DNA of 12,896 nucleotides, taken from the NCBI GenBank assembly GCA_011334435.1, contig DTPJ01000059.1, positions 1 to 12,896 of the forward strand, written 5' to 3'. This document shows, piece after piece, positions 6,312 to 12,896 of this stretch; position 1 is the first letter of the stretch, and each line of letters begins with the position of its first letter. The notes under the pieces are model-generated. The model had not been told where the DNA came from, searched no databases, and was given only the letters and a program-made list of their open reading frames with translations. The DNA comes from Candidatus Poribacteria bacterium. GTDB lineage: Bacteria > Poribacteria > DTPJ01. Both the position numbers and the translations under genes were made by a program.

Positions 6312-6935
6312 GCAGATTTCTTTTAAACGAAATAACAATGACGGGTAATAAGTGATAAGTAAAGAATGTTTAGTTCATAATGTTGAATATTTGTTAGAAA
6401 TAATTTTTTACAGGTATCTCAAAATACATCTTTTCAAAATGAAACTTTGAAATCTTATATTACTGCTGATATTACTGCTGAGAATTCTAAAAAGAACATG
6501 AAAAATAACATAAACCATCAACTTAAGATACAAGCCAAGCGAGAGATTGATATATGTTCTTTCTTCTCTGAGCATTTTCATTCCTTGATGGTATCTAAAA
6601 GCTTATGATATTCATGTTTACTTGAATTTTAAAGATTCTCAGATAAGTTAATAATATAGCAGGAAAGAAAGCATTCATTTTAATTCTCCTTGTTAAATTT
6701 TGGGGTTATTTAAATCTAATAACAAGGATTTGGATGTTTCCTTTCCCATCTTTGTTTAATCATTTAAAAAGTGCGAAAGTATAGTTATAATGATTATAAA
6801 GAAAACTGAATTTGGCGATTGATTAATTATCTCACTTCTGCTGTTTGCTATGGAAAAGCAATAGTAGGAAAATGAGTCTAATGCAATATTGAAATTACAC
6901 AAAAAGAAAGTTAAATTGTCAGGATTTAGGCAAAA
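6312..6935. other. Noncoding, A+T-rich stretch with no confident gene
   Basis: This 624-base interval separates the divergent permease cluster and the rRNA methyltransferase. It contains a small tandem duplication and two short minus-strand frames of 57 and 27 codons that I do not accept as genes. A TATAAT at 6786-6791 has no good -35 box. I see no tRNA, CRISPR or insertion-sequence end. It may be decayed sequence. Confidence 0.5.
6457..6480. repeat. Tandem duplication of a 12-base unit
   Basis: ATATTACTGCTG occurs twice head to tail (6457-6468 and 6469-6480) in the noncoding interval. It is probably a slippage duplication. Confidence 0.6.
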
Positions 6936-8111
6936 TTGAAAATAATACTTAAACCACAAAAAGAAAAACCTATAATCCAAAACCATCCTTGGATATTCTC
7001 TGGTGCAATTCAGAAAATAGAAGGAAATCCAAAAGATGGTGATATTGTCAGTGTTTATGACAATTACGGAAATTTTTTGGCAAAGGGATATATAAACCAA
7101 AAATCACAGATCATTGTCAGAATTTTGTCGAAAAATAAGGATGAAGATATAGATAAGTCTTTTTTCCAAAGAAGGATAGAGCAAGCGATCAGATACAGGC
7201 AGGCGATCCTTGATCTAAGCGGATATGAAGCATATCGGCTAATTCACGATTCAGGTGATATGCTTCCCGGTCTTGTTGTTGATAAATATGCGGATTATAT
7301 AGTCGTTCAATTCCTATCTCTCGGAATGGAAAAGAGAAAAGATATTATAGTTGATATACTTAACAGTCTTTTAAATCCGAAGGGCATTTATGAGAGAAGC
7401 GATAATCCTGTCCGAGAGAAAGAAGGACTTGATCTTGTTTCTGGTCTGATATGTGGTCAAGAAGTGCCTGATTTAATTAGCATAAAGCAAGGAAGAGCCG
7501 AAATTTTAGTTGATATAAAAAATGGACAGAAAACCGGCGCCTTTTTAGATCAGAGAGAGAATCTTGAAACTATTGCTTCATATTCCAACGGAAGAGATGT
7601 TTTGGACTGTTTTTGTTATACTGGCGGTTTTAGCATATATACTGCACTTGGGGGAGCTAAATCAGTTGTCGGAGTAGATATTTCAGAAAAAGCAGTTGAT
7701 ATGGCATATAAAAATGCCGAGATAAATAATATTGCAAATATTTGTGAATTTCATCAGAAGGATATTTTCAAGTTTCTTGATAAATTAGATAGGAAATTTG
7801 ATATGATAATACTTGATCCGCCGAGCTTTGCAAAAAGCGATTCTGCAATTATGAGAGCATCAAGGGCATATAAGCATATAAATATGAAGGCAATTAGCTT
7901 ATTAAATCCTGATGGCATACTTGCAACTTTTTCTTGCTCTCATCATATTGATTCGTTATTGTTCAGAAAGATCGTATTTTCAGCAAGTGTTGATGCTGGA
8001 TATAATATTCAAATAATGAAAACATTTCATGCTTCGTCAGATCATCCGATAAACATCGCACATCCAGAAGGCGAGTATCTTAAAGGACTACTTTGCCGAA
8101 AAATAATCTAA
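6936..8111 (+). CDS. RlmI-like 23S rRNA (cytosine-C5) methyltransferase
   Basis: This 391-residue protein is about the length of RlmI, which methylates a cytosine C5 in 23S rRNA using S-adenosylmethionine. An N-terminal PUA RNA-binding domain (about 1-65) begins with the typical HPWIFSGAI. A linker domain follows, then GQKTGAFLDQR (197-207) and the Rossmann methyltransferase core: CYTGGFS (227-233), VVGVDIS (245-250) and DPPSFAK (294-300). The likely catalytic cysteine is C334 in FSCSHH. The start is TTG at 6936-6938 with AGG five bases upstream; it matches the N-terminus expected for the family. It is the only confident plus-strand gene and is transcribed divergently from the permease cluster, with no clear promoter. 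RlmI itself and close paralogues of the same COG1092 family are hard to tell apart, so the exact target base is inferred. Confidence 0.9.
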   Translation: MKIILKPQKEKPIIQNHPWIFSGAIQKIEGNPKDGDIVSVYDNYGNFLAKGYINQKSQIIVRILSKNKDEDIDKSFFQRRIEQAIRYRQAILDLSGYEAYRLIHDSGDMLPGLVVDKYADYIVVQFLSLGMEKRKDIIVDILNSLLNPKGIYERSDNPVREKEGLDLVSGLICGQEVPDLISIKQGRAEILVDIKNGQKTGAFLDQRENLETIASYSNGRDVLDCFCYTGGFSIYTALGGAKSVVGVDISEKAVDMAYKNAEINNIANICEFHQKDIFKFLDKLDRKFDMIILDPPSFAKSDSAIMRASRAYKHINMKAISLLNPDGILATFSCSHHIDSLLFRKIVFSASVDAGYNIQIMKTFHASSDHPINIAHPEGEYLKGLLCRKII

Positions 8112-8118
8112 AATAGAG

Positions 8119-8232
8119 TTAGTCTGATTTTATTCCTATTTTCATTCTTATTTTTCTGATCGCCAGATCCATCATAGCATAAGATATTGGCATTGTGAGA
8201 ACTATTAGTATAGTTGCAAGTAATATTTTCAT
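8119..8232 (-). CDS. Possible 37-residue membrane or exported peptide
   Basis: A minus-strand frame from ATG 8230-8232 to TAA 8119-8121 encodes a basic start, a hydrophobic segment (ILLATILIVLTMPISYA) and a short basic tail (IRKIRMKIGIKSD). This could be a single-helix membrane peptide or a signal peptide with almost no mature part (SYA would fit cleavage). AAGGAT lies about 9 bases before the ATG. It stands alone, convergent with the methyltransferase gene 7 bases away. I recognise no family. A toxic or regulatory small membrane peptide is conceivable, and chance is not excluded. Confidence 0.35.
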   Translation of the reverse strand: MKILLATILIVLTMPISYAMMDLAIRKIRMKIGIKSD

Positions 8233-8368
8233 TTTGGAATATCCTTTTCAGATTTTCGTAACCAGTGACAGATTTTTGGCATTGTAAAAGTAATACACAA
8301 TAGCAATTTGCTACTGGAAAAATTCAAATATAAAGTCTTTTTAAGCTAAACTACCTAATAACTGCCTC

Positions 8369-8497
8369 TTATTTCCATTTTTTACAAGACAAGCAAATAG
8401 TATGTTTTGTTATATTATTTGCAAATTGTATGCCAGTATTGGAGAGCAAGATGATATGCAGAGACACAAACTCTGTGTCCCTGCAAAAAAACTCCAT
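8369..8497 (-). CDS. Doubtful 42-residue open frame with good ribosome site
   Basis: AAGGAG stands 9 bases before ATG 8495-8497, and the frame ends at TAA 8369-8371. The product ends CLSCKKWK, with a C-x-x-C pair, but resembles no family I know. A strong hairpin (8457-8485) falls just inside the start and would hinder translation. It may be a remnant or a chance frame. Confidence 0.2.
   Translation of the reverse strand: MEFFCRDTEFVSLHIILLSNTGIQFANNITKHTICLSCKKWK
8457..8485. repeat. 12-base inverted repeat (hairpin)
   Basis: TGCAGAGACACA (8457-8468) and TGTGTCCCTGCA (8474-8485) pair around a 5-base loop. The single mismatch becomes a G-U pair in minus-strand RNA, so the full stem forms only in a minus-strand transcript. 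There is no T run on the correct side, so it is not a standard terminator. Confidence 0.65.
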
Positions 8498-8558
8498 GTT
8501 AAGAAACTCCTTGTTAAAGATTGATATACCAAAAAGAATAGGATTTAGTTTTGGACAG

Positions 8559-8593
8559 AAAACAGGACTAAAGCATTGCCTTAGCCCCGTTTT
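8559..8593 (-). terminator. Terminator-like hairpin downstream of vapC
   Basis: Minus-strand RNA from 8593 to 8559 forms a 13-base-pair stem (two G-U pairs) around a 9-base loop, with the final UUUU in the 3' arm. It lies about 110 bases after the vapC stop and could end the toxin-antitoxin transcript. In plus-strand RNA the two G-U positions become A-C mismatches. Confidence 0.5.
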
Positions 8594-8594
8594 T

Positions 8595-8662
8595 GGTTAG
8601 ACTGGTTGGTATCTAACCCGCTTAACGACCACCTTCATATATATTAGTAGTCTTTGGGTTAG
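8595..8662. repeat. Three short complementary blocks that can pair in two ways
   Basis: GGTTAG (8595-8600), CTAACCC (8613-8619) and GGGTTAG (8656-8662) allow the middle block to pair with either neighbour. It lies between vapC and its terminator-like hairpin. It may be a structured RNA or only a chance repeat. It does not fold as a tRNA. Confidence 0.35.
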
Positions 8663-8703
8663 AAAATCGGTCACTTTTTTGTATTATAAACAAAAAAATT
8701 AGA

Positions 8704-9120
8704 TCACGGTAAGATTTCTATACCAAATTGGGAAAAATGTTCATCGAAAGAAATTGCTTTATTTATTTTTTCTTTTTTGATCAGGACAAATGAAGTGCAA
8801 TCTGTGAAACTCCATTCCTTATCCTCAAAATTGATGAAGATTTTTAGCGCTCCAGCGAATACTTCGTAGTTTACATAAATTATTGTCAAAAGACCTTCTC
8901 TTATATCGTCAACAAGATCATTACATAATTTAATGGTTTTTAACTTGCCGACGCGAGATAGTAATAATGTTAATAGCTCATCAATAATGTAATCAGATAT
9001 AACAAAGATAGTATTTCTGTCTGACAGTTCATTAGCTATATCTATAGCTTTTATGTGGTCTTCGTCATCAGCATTATAGAAGGCAAAAAGAAATGAAGTA
9101 TCTAAGAAGACTTTTTCCAT
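8704..9120 (-). CDS. VapC-like PIN-domain ribonuclease toxin
   Basis: This 138-residue protein is the usual size of a VapC toxin, a Mg-dependent RNase that stops translation by cutting tRNA, rRNA or mRNA. The four acidic PIN residues are visible: D7 (VFLDTSFLFAF), E48 (IIDELL), D107 (SFTDCTSF) and D126 (ISFDEHF). Its ATG lies inside the end of the preceding antitoxin-like gene, a 19-base overlap typical of toxin-antitoxin pairs. The order, antitoxin then toxin, is standard. The active site looks intact. It follows the PIG-L gene closely, so it could share that transcript as well as respond to its own antitoxin. Confidence 0.88.
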   Translation of the reverse strand: MEKVFLDTSFLFAFYNADDEDHIKAIDIANELSDRNTIFVISDYIIDELLTLLLSRVGKLKTIKLCNDLVDDIREGLLTIIYVNYEVFAGALKIFINFEDKEWSFTDCTSFVLIKKEKINKAISFDEHFSQFGIEILP

Positions 9121-9425
9121 TTTCTATGTCCCATAGCTTCGTCTGAAAGGATCCTATCAATATCCAACGCAGAAGTTTTTCCCAAATGTTCTGGGTTATT
9201 TGAGAAAAATTTGCTCTTTTTTATAGAAAATGGCTTTGAATTAGCCTTGTTGAATATATCATACTCAAATTCGTCGGATATATAGGAAGACAATTCCCTT
9301 ATAATTTCTTCTTTAGTCATATCAACTATAATAATCACCTTTTCCCCATTTCTTATGTTATCTGTATCTTTAACTATTATGTTCCCATCAATGTAAGTTC
9401 CTTCAAGAATTTTTACTCTTGACAT
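9102..9425 (-). CDS. Antitoxin-like partner of the PIN-domain toxin
   Basis: This 107-residue protein has an N-terminal section (about 4-36) of the form ILEGTYIDGNIIVKD...GEKVIIIV, resembling the short beta-rich antitoxins of the DUF104/AF2212 or AbrB-like groups that accompany VapC toxins. The rest (about 37-107) is charged and probably helical, ending in a basic patch (GHRKWKKSS); such a tail commonly wraps the toxin. Identification rests mostly on the overlap with a PIN gene. TAGGTG stands about 8 bases before the ATG. It begins 26 bases after the PIG-L gene. No separate promoter or operator is obvious. The family assignment is tentative. Confidence 0.7.
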   Translation of the reverse strand: MSRVKILEGTYIDGNIIVKDTDNIRNGEKVIIIVDMTKEEIIRELSSYISDEFEYDIFNKANSKPFSIKKSKFFSNNPEHLGKTSALDIDRILSDEAMGHRKWKKSS

Positions 9426-9451
9426 ATAAATTCACCTACTTTTTAAGAATT

Positions 9452-10165
9452 CTATGGGAGCAGACGTTTTGTGCTTAATCTTGGCCAAACTTCAAGTTTT
9501 TTGAAGCCCTCGGCGTATTTCACATTACATTGCAGACCGCGAAACCTTGCAGTTACCTCCATGAATTCCATTATATCAATGTTATCATGGTCTCTGAGCC
9601 AAGAAACTTGACTTTCATGACAGGCAAGCATTTTTTTCTTTATTTCAATAGTATCTGTTATATCAACATATTCAGTTGGCAGGAAATTTATGCCTGCAAG
9701 CGTATCCATATAAAAAACTGCTGGCACTACTGGATAATAGGGAACTTTCGTCTTCCAATTAGGGACACTTGCACTAAAACTACAATCAAAAATAAGGTCG
9801 CTTGTCGCTTGATGATCTAACATGTAATCATCAGGGGAGTGTGTGATTATTATATCAGGTTTCGCGGAACGGATAACATCTACCATCTTATAATGCAAAT
9901 CTGGATCATGACCGACCATCAGATCAGGAACATCTAAAAAGAAGAACTCAGCTCCGATAATATCAGCAGCATTTTTCGCCTCTTTTTCACGGATTTTTGC
10001 TAACTCTGGCGGTTCAATATATTTGTGTCCGACGTTGCCATTGGCGACAACTGCTATTGCAACGTAATGACCTTGATTTGCATATTTCGCTAATGTCCCA
10101 GCACATAAAATCTCTATATCGTCAGGATGACATCCCACTGCTAATATTCTTGATTTTTCTGACAT
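9452..10165 (-). CDS. PIG-L/LmbE-family zinc deacetylase
   Basis: This 237-residue cytosolic protein has the family motif C-H13-P-D-D16 near the N-terminus and D117-H118-Q-A-T-S in the middle. H13, D16 and H118 are the expected zinc ligands. A further H-E-S-Q-V (183-187) follows in the C-terminal part. Family members remove acetyl groups from N-acetylglucosamine-type amino sugars: GlcNAc-PI, mycothiol and bacillithiol precursors, chitin fragments. The substrate cannot be told from sequence. GAAGGAG precedes the ATG. It lies 21 bases after an M28 peptidase gene, so the two are probably co-transcribed and may act on one acylated or peptide-linked amino sugar; that link is inference. Confidence 0.9.
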   Translation of the reverse strand: MSEKSRILAVGCHPDDIEILCAGTLAKYANQGHYVAIAVVANGNVGHKYIEPPELAKIREKEAKNAADIIGAEFFFLDVPDLMVGHDPDLHYKMVDVIRSAKPDIIITHSPDDYMLDHQATSDLIFDCSFSASVPNWKTKVPYYPVVPAVFYMDTLAGINFLPTEYVDITDTIEIKKKMLACHESQVSWLRDHDNIDIMEFMEVTARFRGLQCNVKYAEGFKKLEVWPRLSTKRLLP

Positions 10166-10186
10166 TTTTTCTCCTTCTAACTTATT

Positions 10187-11122
10187 TCATGGCTTGTAAT
10201 TTATATCAAAATAAACACCACAGGCAAGGCTTAATTTTGTTGACATAAAAACATTTTGTATATCAACAAATTCTGGTATATCAGTTTCAGCATGATAATT
10301 TGGGTCCATGTATGGAAAAGAACCAACGTTTACTATTGCATTAAGGAATCCTGCATTGATAAAAGACCCATCATCGTCACCGGGAGAAGATCGCATACAT
10401 TTTCTTTGATCTAACCCAATTTTATATTTTTTATTAACTAAACTCATCATATCTGCAATTTTTTCCCCTTCGGGAGTTGTGTATAATGTGACGTTTGTCT
10501 TTTTGCCACTATCTATATCTTCATAGGATTTCCCACCTAAACTATCAATATTGAATACCGCTACAATATTGTCTCCACGAGATTTGGCATTTTGGGCAGC
10601 GGTGACACTTGTCCAAGGTGTATGTTCTTCGTTACAGAATATAAACCAAAAAGAACAATTTGATGGATAATCTTTTATAATCCTTGCGATCTCCATAATC
10701 GCAACTGTTCCGACTGCGTTATCATAAGCTCCGGGTGAATCAATCCAACTTTGCGAATCCTTATGTGCTATAAAAACTATGATCTTATCTGGATATTTTG
10801 AGCCTTCTTTTTTGGCATAAAGGTTATATATATCATAAAAAGGATCCTCAGGCATTGGTGATGAATACTGACTTGCTAATGGCTTTGATGTGTCTCGCCG
10901 AAAAGCTTGTGCCGAGCATTTCTCCTTTTCTACTTTATATCCGTAAGATTCAAGAGTTTCAGTTATATAATCATCTGCTTCATAAAGTGAATTTTTTCTA
11001 TGACCGGGTGCAGTATAATTAACTTTGCGATATGTTATTGGCTCTTTGGAGAGACAAAACAGATTTTTAGATAACTCATCTTGAACAACACAAGCTATTA
11101 ATTCAGATATAGGGTCTTTCAT
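10187..11122 (-). CDS. M28-family zinc metallopeptidase, apparently cytosolic
   Basis: This 311-residue protein shows all M28 zinc ligands in order: H120 and D122 (IAHKDSQSW), D134 (SPGAYDNAVGTVAIMEIAR), E165-E166 (FCNEEHTPW), D193 (NIDSLGG) and H277 (NYHAETD). The fold is that of aminopeptidases, carboxypeptidases and glutaminyl cyclases with two zinc ions. Unusually, no signal peptide is visible although many M28 enzymes are secreted; the start is firm because AAGGAG stands just before the ATG and an upstream in-frame extension is not apparent. It heads a likely operon with the PIG-L gene. The 192-base region upstream has no clear promoter. Confidence 0.88.
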   Translation of the reverse strand: MKDPISELIACVVQDELSKNLFCLSKEPITYRKVNYTAPGHRKNSLYEADDYITETLESYGYKVEKEKCSAQAFRRDTSKPLASQYSSPMPEDPFYDIYNLYAKKEGSKYPDKIIVFIAHKDSQSWIDSPGAYDNAVGTVAIMEIARIIKDYPSNCSFWFIFCNEEHTPWTSVTAAQNAKSRGDNIVAVFNIDSLGGKSYEDIDSGKKTNVTLYTTPEGEKIADMMSLVNKKYKIGLDQRKCMRSSPGDDDGSFINAGFLNAIVNVGSFPYMDPNYHAETDIPEFVDIQNVFMSTKLSLACGVYFDINYKP

Positions 11123-11314
11123 TACGTATCTCCTTGTTTCTAAATTTTTTAGATACTATCATTTTCATCAGTTAAAGCAGTGATCCGTATCCAGTAATTT
11201 AAAGCTTTCTCATTTCCCATCCTGAAAAATGGGGATTAAGTGAGATTTTTAAATTTTTTAACTCAAAACATCCAAAATTTAGTATAATTATTCCACTGAA
11301 TTTTGCTTAGAATT

Positions 11315-12007
11315 TCATATTTTTGTTAAATTTTGGACATCTTCAGTCCTTCCTACTATCCATAGAATATCACCTTCACTGATAATATCCTCTGCTCTTG
11401 GGACGTAATTGACTTTTTCTTTTAATTTATTATTTCCGTTCTTGTCTGTAGATCCGATCTTATGTTTTATTAAGACGATATTAACACCATATTTTGTGGC
11501 AATTTGTAGTTCCCCTATTGTCTTTCCGCAAAATCGTTTTGGTGCTTGTAATTCTAAAATACTGAAATCTTCATGTTCATCAAGATTTATGCAATCAATG
11601 ATCCCTGGTGCAACTAAGCTTCTCGCCAATTTTTGTCCCATCTCAACTTCTGGAAATACTACTTTATCAGCACCAATACTTTTCAATATCTCCCTGTCCA
11701 CATATTCAAATGCTCTGCTTATGACGGTTTTGACGCCTATTCTTTTCAGCAGAACAGTCGTTAAGATACTTGATCTGAAATCACTTTCGCCCATGCTAAC
11801 AATAGCAACATCAACTTTATCAATACCTTGAGACCTTAACGATTCCTCATCTTCACTATTGAGAATAACTGCAAGTGCGACTTTATCCTTAATATCCTCT
11901 ACACGATTTTTATCTTTATCAACAGCTATAACTTCTACGCCTCTTTCAGCCAAACTCAAAGCTAAACTTTTACCAAAACGACCAAGACCGATCACTGCGG
12001 CTTTCAT
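11315..12007 (-). CDS. TrkA/KtrA-type potassium-uptake regulatory subunit
   Basis: This 230-residue cytosolic RCK protein binds NAD(H) or ATP and gates a potassium transporter. The Rossmann N-domain starts with VIGLGRFGKSLA (glycines at 7, 9 and 12) and has the acidic strand end AVD30. The TrkA-C domain fills about residues 142-230 and ends GDILWIVGRTEDV. An ATG at 12029-12031 would add eight residues but has no ribosome site. The ATG at 12005-12007 has GGAG eight bases upstream and gives the usual N-terminus, so I take it. The length fits a single-RCK KtrA rather than the doubled TrkA. No channel subunit (TrkH/KtrB) is in the window. It lies 36 bases after the nitroreductase gene and may share its transcript. 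Confidence 0.9.
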   Translation of the reverse strand: MKAAVIGLGRFGKSLALSLAERGVEVIAVDKDKNRVEDIKDKVALAVILNSEDEESLRSQGIDKVDVAIVSMGESDFRSSILTTVLLKRIGVKTVISRAFEYVDREILKSIGADKVVFPEVEMGQKLARSLVAPGIIDCINLDEHEDFSILELQAPKRFCGKTIGELQIATKYGVNIVLIKHKIGSTDKNGNNKLKEKVNYVPRAEDIISEGDILWIVGRTEDVQNLTKI

Positions 12008-12043
12008 AACGCTAACTCCATTCCCTTTCATAGAAGGGTTATA

Positions 12044-12556
12044 TCACTGCCATTTATCATAAGCGACTAATTCTTCAATGCTTTTTCTTGGTCTTGGGTC
12101 TGGGATTACTTCTGGATAGCCCAAGGGAAGTAAAGCCACAACCCGAACTTCTTCTGGTATATTAAGCAATTTTTTAACCTCATCTTGACTGAAAGCACCT
12201 ATCCAACATGTGCCTAAACCCTGCTCAACAGCGGAAAGAGTTATATGATCAACAGCGATAGCCAAGTCAATAGGATAAGATGCCTCTCCACATGGCATAA
12301 TGTGACTTGTCTGAGTAGCGCATGCGACGATCACTACTGGGGCTTGTCCAACGAACTTTTGACCATACGAGGCATCAATTAATTTCTGTCTAATATCAGG
12401 GTCTCTGACAACAATAAATTTGCGATTTTGTTGATTTCTCGCCGATGGTGACAATCTTGCTGATTCTAATATAATCTTTAACTTTTCTTCTTCAACAGGT
12501 TTATCTTTATAGCCCCTAATGCTTCTCCTTAGCTTAATAGCTTCCATTACGTCCAT
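12044..12556 (-). CDS. Nitroreductase-family FMN oxidoreductase
   Basis: This 170-residue protein has the family's FMN-phosphate motif at the start, RRSIRGYKDKPV (10-21), then ARLSPSARNQQNRKFIVV (33-50) and the central EQGLGTCWIG (111-120). These enzymes are dimeric, use NAD(P)H and reduce nitro compounds, quinones or flavins; many have unknown natural substrates. The ribosome site is an unusual run of seven G (12553-12571 region) about six bases before the ATG. A second in-frame ATG three codons on is less well placed. It lies 35 bases after the pyrophosphatase gene and 36 before the TrkA gene, suggesting a three-gene transcript. C89 in IMPCGEASYPID is noteworthy as a possible extra ligand. 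Confidence 0.88.
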   Translation of the reverse strand: MDVMEAIKLRRSIRGYKDKPVEEEKLKIILESARLSPSARNQQNRKFIVVRDPDIRQKLIDASYGQKFVGQAPVVIVACATQTSHIMPCGEASYPIDLAIAVDHITLSAVEQGLGTCWIGAFSQDEVKKLLNIPEEVRVVALLPLGYPEVIPDPRPRKSIEELVAYDKWQ

Positions 12557-12591
12557 AAATTACCCCCCCTTTTTCTGTAAAACAGATCAAA

Positions 12592-12896
12592 TCACTGATC
12601 ATTATTACAAAGCTTTCCTGTTTGTTGATAATTAATAAGTATATCTTTTGCCTTTTTTAGAGCGATCGCCCTATGGCTAATTTGATTTTTTATCTCTGGT
12701 CCAAGTTCAGCAAAAGTTTTGTTATAATTGGGGACAATAAATATTGGATCATAACCAAAACCATGCCCTCCCTTGGATTCATAAGCTATTTTCCCTTCAC
12801 AAACGCCAGTGACTATTTTCAAGAGATCATCCTTCGCGATTGCGACAGCACATTTAAACCGAGCTTTTCTATTATCCTTTGGGGCTTTTTCCATAA
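12592..12896 (-). CDS. C-terminal part of RdgB/Ham1 XTP/dITP pyrophosphatase
   Basis: The visible 101 residues are the C-terminal half of the Ham1 family, which removes non-canonical purine nucleotides (dITP, XTP) by splitting off pyrophosphate. Diagnostic segments are ARFKCAVAIA, the GHGFGYDPIFIVP signature, KTFAELGPEIKNQISHRAIAL and the final helix. The frame continues beyond the window edge; the first visible methionine is internal (family position before K-A-x-x-D-x-R-x-A-R-F), not a start. It ends with TGA at 12592-12594. The missing half should hold the substrate-binding N-terminus S-x-N-x-x-K. Confidence 0.93.
   Translation of the reverse strand, partial: MEKAPKDNRKARFKCAVAIAKDDLLKIVTGVCEGKIAYESKGGHGFGYDPIFIVPNYNKTFAELGPEIKNQISHRAIALKKAKDILINYQQTGKLCNNDQ

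Noticed and set aside
6408..6581. 57-residue minus-strand frame with AAGGA before its ATG
   Set aside because: No recognisable family; it contains the 12-base tandem duplication (SSNISSN) and is very hydrophobic without clear signal structure. Probably chance in AT-rich DNA.
6595..6678. 27-residue minus-strand frame with AAGGAG seven bases before its ATG
   Set aside because: The ribosome site is good, but the frame is very short, has no family, and is followed by unrelated sequence. A decayed gene is possible but cannot be supported.
6756..7100. 114-codon minus-strand frame
   Set aside because: It overlaps the start of the well-supported rRNA methyltransferase gene in antisense; no family features.
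8457..8485. Hairpin as a terminator for the plus-strand methyltransferase
   Set aside because: The plus strand is followed by A residues, not T, and the hairpin is over 340 bases past the stop.
8595..8662. tRNA-like or riboswitch-like element
   Set aside because: No T-loop, anticodon arm or acceptor stem can be formed, and no known riboswitch core is seen; only short complementary blocks remain.
11208..11235. Weak hairpin between the TrkA and M28 genes
   Set aside because: The 7-base stem has a G-U only in plus-strand RNA, where no gene ends; it is not a terminator for the minus-strand genes.
1..12896. CRISPR arrays, insertion sequences, integrases or phage genes
   Set aside because: No repeated spacer pattern, transposase motif or long terminal repeats were seen; apart from the VapBC-like pair there is no mobile signature.

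Overview
This is an A+T-rich bacterial chromosome segment. All but one of the confident genes lie on the minus strand, with short gaps or overlaps, good Shine-Dalgarno sites and several GTG or TTG starts. A SurA-like periplasmic protein, a CcdA-type membrane protein, a lipoprotein thioredoxin and a secreted PQQ-like beta-propeller suggest a Gram-negative-type envelope. The propeller's mature N-terminus (WCQYLGPDR) resembles proteins common in Planctomycetota and related uncultivated lineages. That placement is a weak guess: there is no rRNA or tRNA to anchor it.

Region 1 (1-774) is an arsR-type regulatory locus read leftward. A sigma70-like promoter overlaps a perfect inverted repeat. It drives an ArsR/SmtB repressor, which overlaps an unlisted 46-residue cysteine-rich protein. 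A strong hairpin terminator follows, then the N-terminus of a second membrane protein that runs off the window and is probably another permease.

Region 2 (888-6311) is the most interesting part: seven minus-strand genes behind a consensus promoter whose -10 also touches an AT-rich inverted repeat. In transcription order they encode a COG0701/ArsP-like permease, a small CPKC thioredoxin-like protein, a DGC-domain cysteine protein, a lipoprotein thioredoxin (CIPC), a SurA-like/thioredoxin fusion (CVPC), a CcdA/DsbD-like electron transporter and a secreted beta-propeller. A terminator-like hairpin splits the first three from the last four. The set reads as a metal(loid)-linked export system with thiol components on both sides of the membrane, probably controlled by the neighbouring ArsR.

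Region 3 (6312-8703) has two gene-poor, hairpin-bearing stretches flanking the only confident plus-strand gene, an RlmI-type rRNA methyltransferase.

Region 4 (8704-11122) reads leftward as an M28-family metallopeptidase, a PIG-L/LmbE deacetylase and a VapBC-like toxin-antitoxin pair. Region 5 (11315-12896) holds a TrkA-like potassium regulator, a nitroreductase and the C-terminus of a Ham1/RdgB nucleotide pyrophosphatase, all closely spaced.
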